This document shows, in pieces, positions 63,518-64,000 of a DNA stretch of 64,000 nt. This DNA is from Planctomycetaceae bacterium (GTDB lineage: Bacteria; Planctomycetota; UBA1135; GCA-002686595), in the NCBI GenBank assembly GCA_016125265.1, contig WGMC01000040.1:1-64000 (forward strand). Direction: 5' to 3'. Under the pieces are notes generated by a model. The model was not told the DNA's origin and ran no database searches. It saw nothing but the letters and a program-made list of their open reading frames with translations. Both the position numbers and the translations under genes were made by a program. Position 1 is the first letter of the stretch. Every line of letters starts with the position of its first letter.

Positions 63518-63543
63518 GCACCTCAACGATCGAACCCCCTCAC

Positions 63544-63548
63544 AGGAG
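63544..63548 (+). promoter_or_regulatory. Ribosome-binding site of flagellin
   Basis: AGGAG lies 10 bases before the ATG at 63559, a strong Shine-Dalgarno sequence by the standards of this window, as expected for a highly expressed protein. Confidence 0.6.
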
Positions 63549-63558
63549 ACAGAGAGCC

Positions 63559-64000
63559 ATGGGACTGCGCGTCAATACCAACATCATCTCCATGACCGCC
63601 CAGCGCAACCTGGGCAGCGTCTCGGAGCGATTGCAAGGCAACTTCCAACGCCTGTCGAGCGGCCTGCGGGTCGCCACGGCGGCGGACGATCCCGCTGGCC
63701 TGGGCATCTCCGAGCGCATGCGTTCGCAGATCCGCTCCCTCGGCCAGGCGTCCCGCAACGCGCAGGACGGCGCGTCGCTGGTGCAAACCGCGGAAGGCGC
63801 GCTCGCGGAAGTGAGCAGCAACCTGACCCGGATGCGCGAGCTCGCCATCCAGTCCGCGAACGGCACGCTGTCCCCCGACGACCGCGCGATCATCGACATC
63901 GAGTTCCAAGCCCTGGTGGAAGAGGTGGACCGCATCGCGACCACCACGAACTTCAACGGCCTGGACCTTCTCGATGGATCGGTCGCGACCTTGGATCTGC
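63559..64000 (+). CDS. fliC: Flagellin, N-terminal part (runs off the window)
   Basis: 147 residues visible of the filament subunit. The N-terminal D0/D1 domain is textbook: MGLRVNTNIISMTAQRNL, RLSSGLRVATAADDPAGLGISERMRSQIRSL, AEGALAEVSSNLTRMRELAIQSANGT and TTNFNGLDLLDG. The rest lies beyond 64000. It has its own leader and is transcribed away from the regulator gene at 62320-63375. No convincing sigma-28 or sigma-54 element was found in the 183-base spacer. Confidence 0.97.
   Translation, partial: MGLRVNTNIISMTAQRNLGSVSERLQGNFQRLSSGLRVATAADDPAGLGISERMRSQIRSLGQASRNAQDGASLVQTAEGALAEVSSNLTRMRELAIQSANGTLSPDDRAIIDIEFQALVEEVDRIATTTNFNGLDLLDGSVATLDL

Noticed and set aside
63376-63558. Sigma-28 or sigma-54 promoter for flagellin
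   Set aside because: No GG-N10-GC match and no TAAA-N15-GCCGATAA-like sequence was found; the single AT-rich CTATTTAAC could be a minus-strand -10 but has no -35 partner.

Overview
This is a very GC-rich window from a flagellated, diderm (Gram-negative-type) bacterium. The diderm reading rests on L-ring and P-ring genes (flgH, flgI, flgA), a GmhA-type heptose isomerase and a DsbD-like transporter. The gene set and GTG-rich style would fit a member of the Planctomycetota or a neighbouring phylum, but nothing here proves the lineage. Genes are tightly packed, and adjacent genes very often share an ATGA or GTGA stop/start overlap, so most of the window is organised as long translationally coupled operons.

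Layout. 1-4022: end of a TPR protein, a small secreted protein, a cation diffusion facilitator and a DsbD-like protein. 4053-6389: a decayed polysaccharide O-acetylation locus (algI/algJ-like) with two in-frame TAG codons, a gene-joining deletion and a frameshift. 6478-8966: feoAB iron uptake behind a Fur-box-like palindrome. 9076-9768: rpiA. 9934-22992: a plus-strand flagellar block for hook, rod, rings and hook-filament junction (fliK, flgD, flgE, then flgF, flgG, flgA, flgH, flgI, flgJ, flgN, flgK, flgL), with near-identical sigma-54-type promoters in front of fliK and flgF. 22992-24065: a GNAT protein.

24087-32550 (minus strand): gmhA and a heme cluster hemE-hemY-hemX-hemA-hemC-hemDL, in which uroporphyrinogen-III synthase and glutamate-1-semialdehyde aminomutase are one polypeptide. 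32623-37370: a YhaN/YhaO-like (SbcC/SbcD-related) ATPase and nuclease pair. 37398-44009: a CPBP protease-like protein, a carboxypeptidase-regulatory-like protein, cheX, ispG and an FAD oxidoreductase.

44084-62125 (minus strand, read from high to low coordinates): a second flagellar operon. It starts with four uncharacterised genes, continues with an NtrB/NtrC-type sensor and sigma-54 activator pair, then flgB, flgC, fliE, fliF, fliG, fliH, fliI, fliJ, a MotE-like gene, motA, two motB-like genes, fliL, fliM and fliN. Just upstream (62320-63375) is a degenerate NtrC-type regulator. The flagellin gene begins at 63559 and runs off the end.

The best candidates for undescribed biology are at the head of this flagellar operon. 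Two adjacent proteins each carry a receiver-like domain in which the phospho-acceptor Asp appears to be His; one also has a ruined sigma-54 AAA+ core but an intact Fis-type helix-turn-helix. Next to them is a co-directional set of coiled-coil, single-TM and TPR proteins that could be a lineage-specific motor scaffold or assembly checkpoint. The active sigma-54 activator encoded beside them is the obvious candidate to fire the two sigma-54-type promoters on the other strand.
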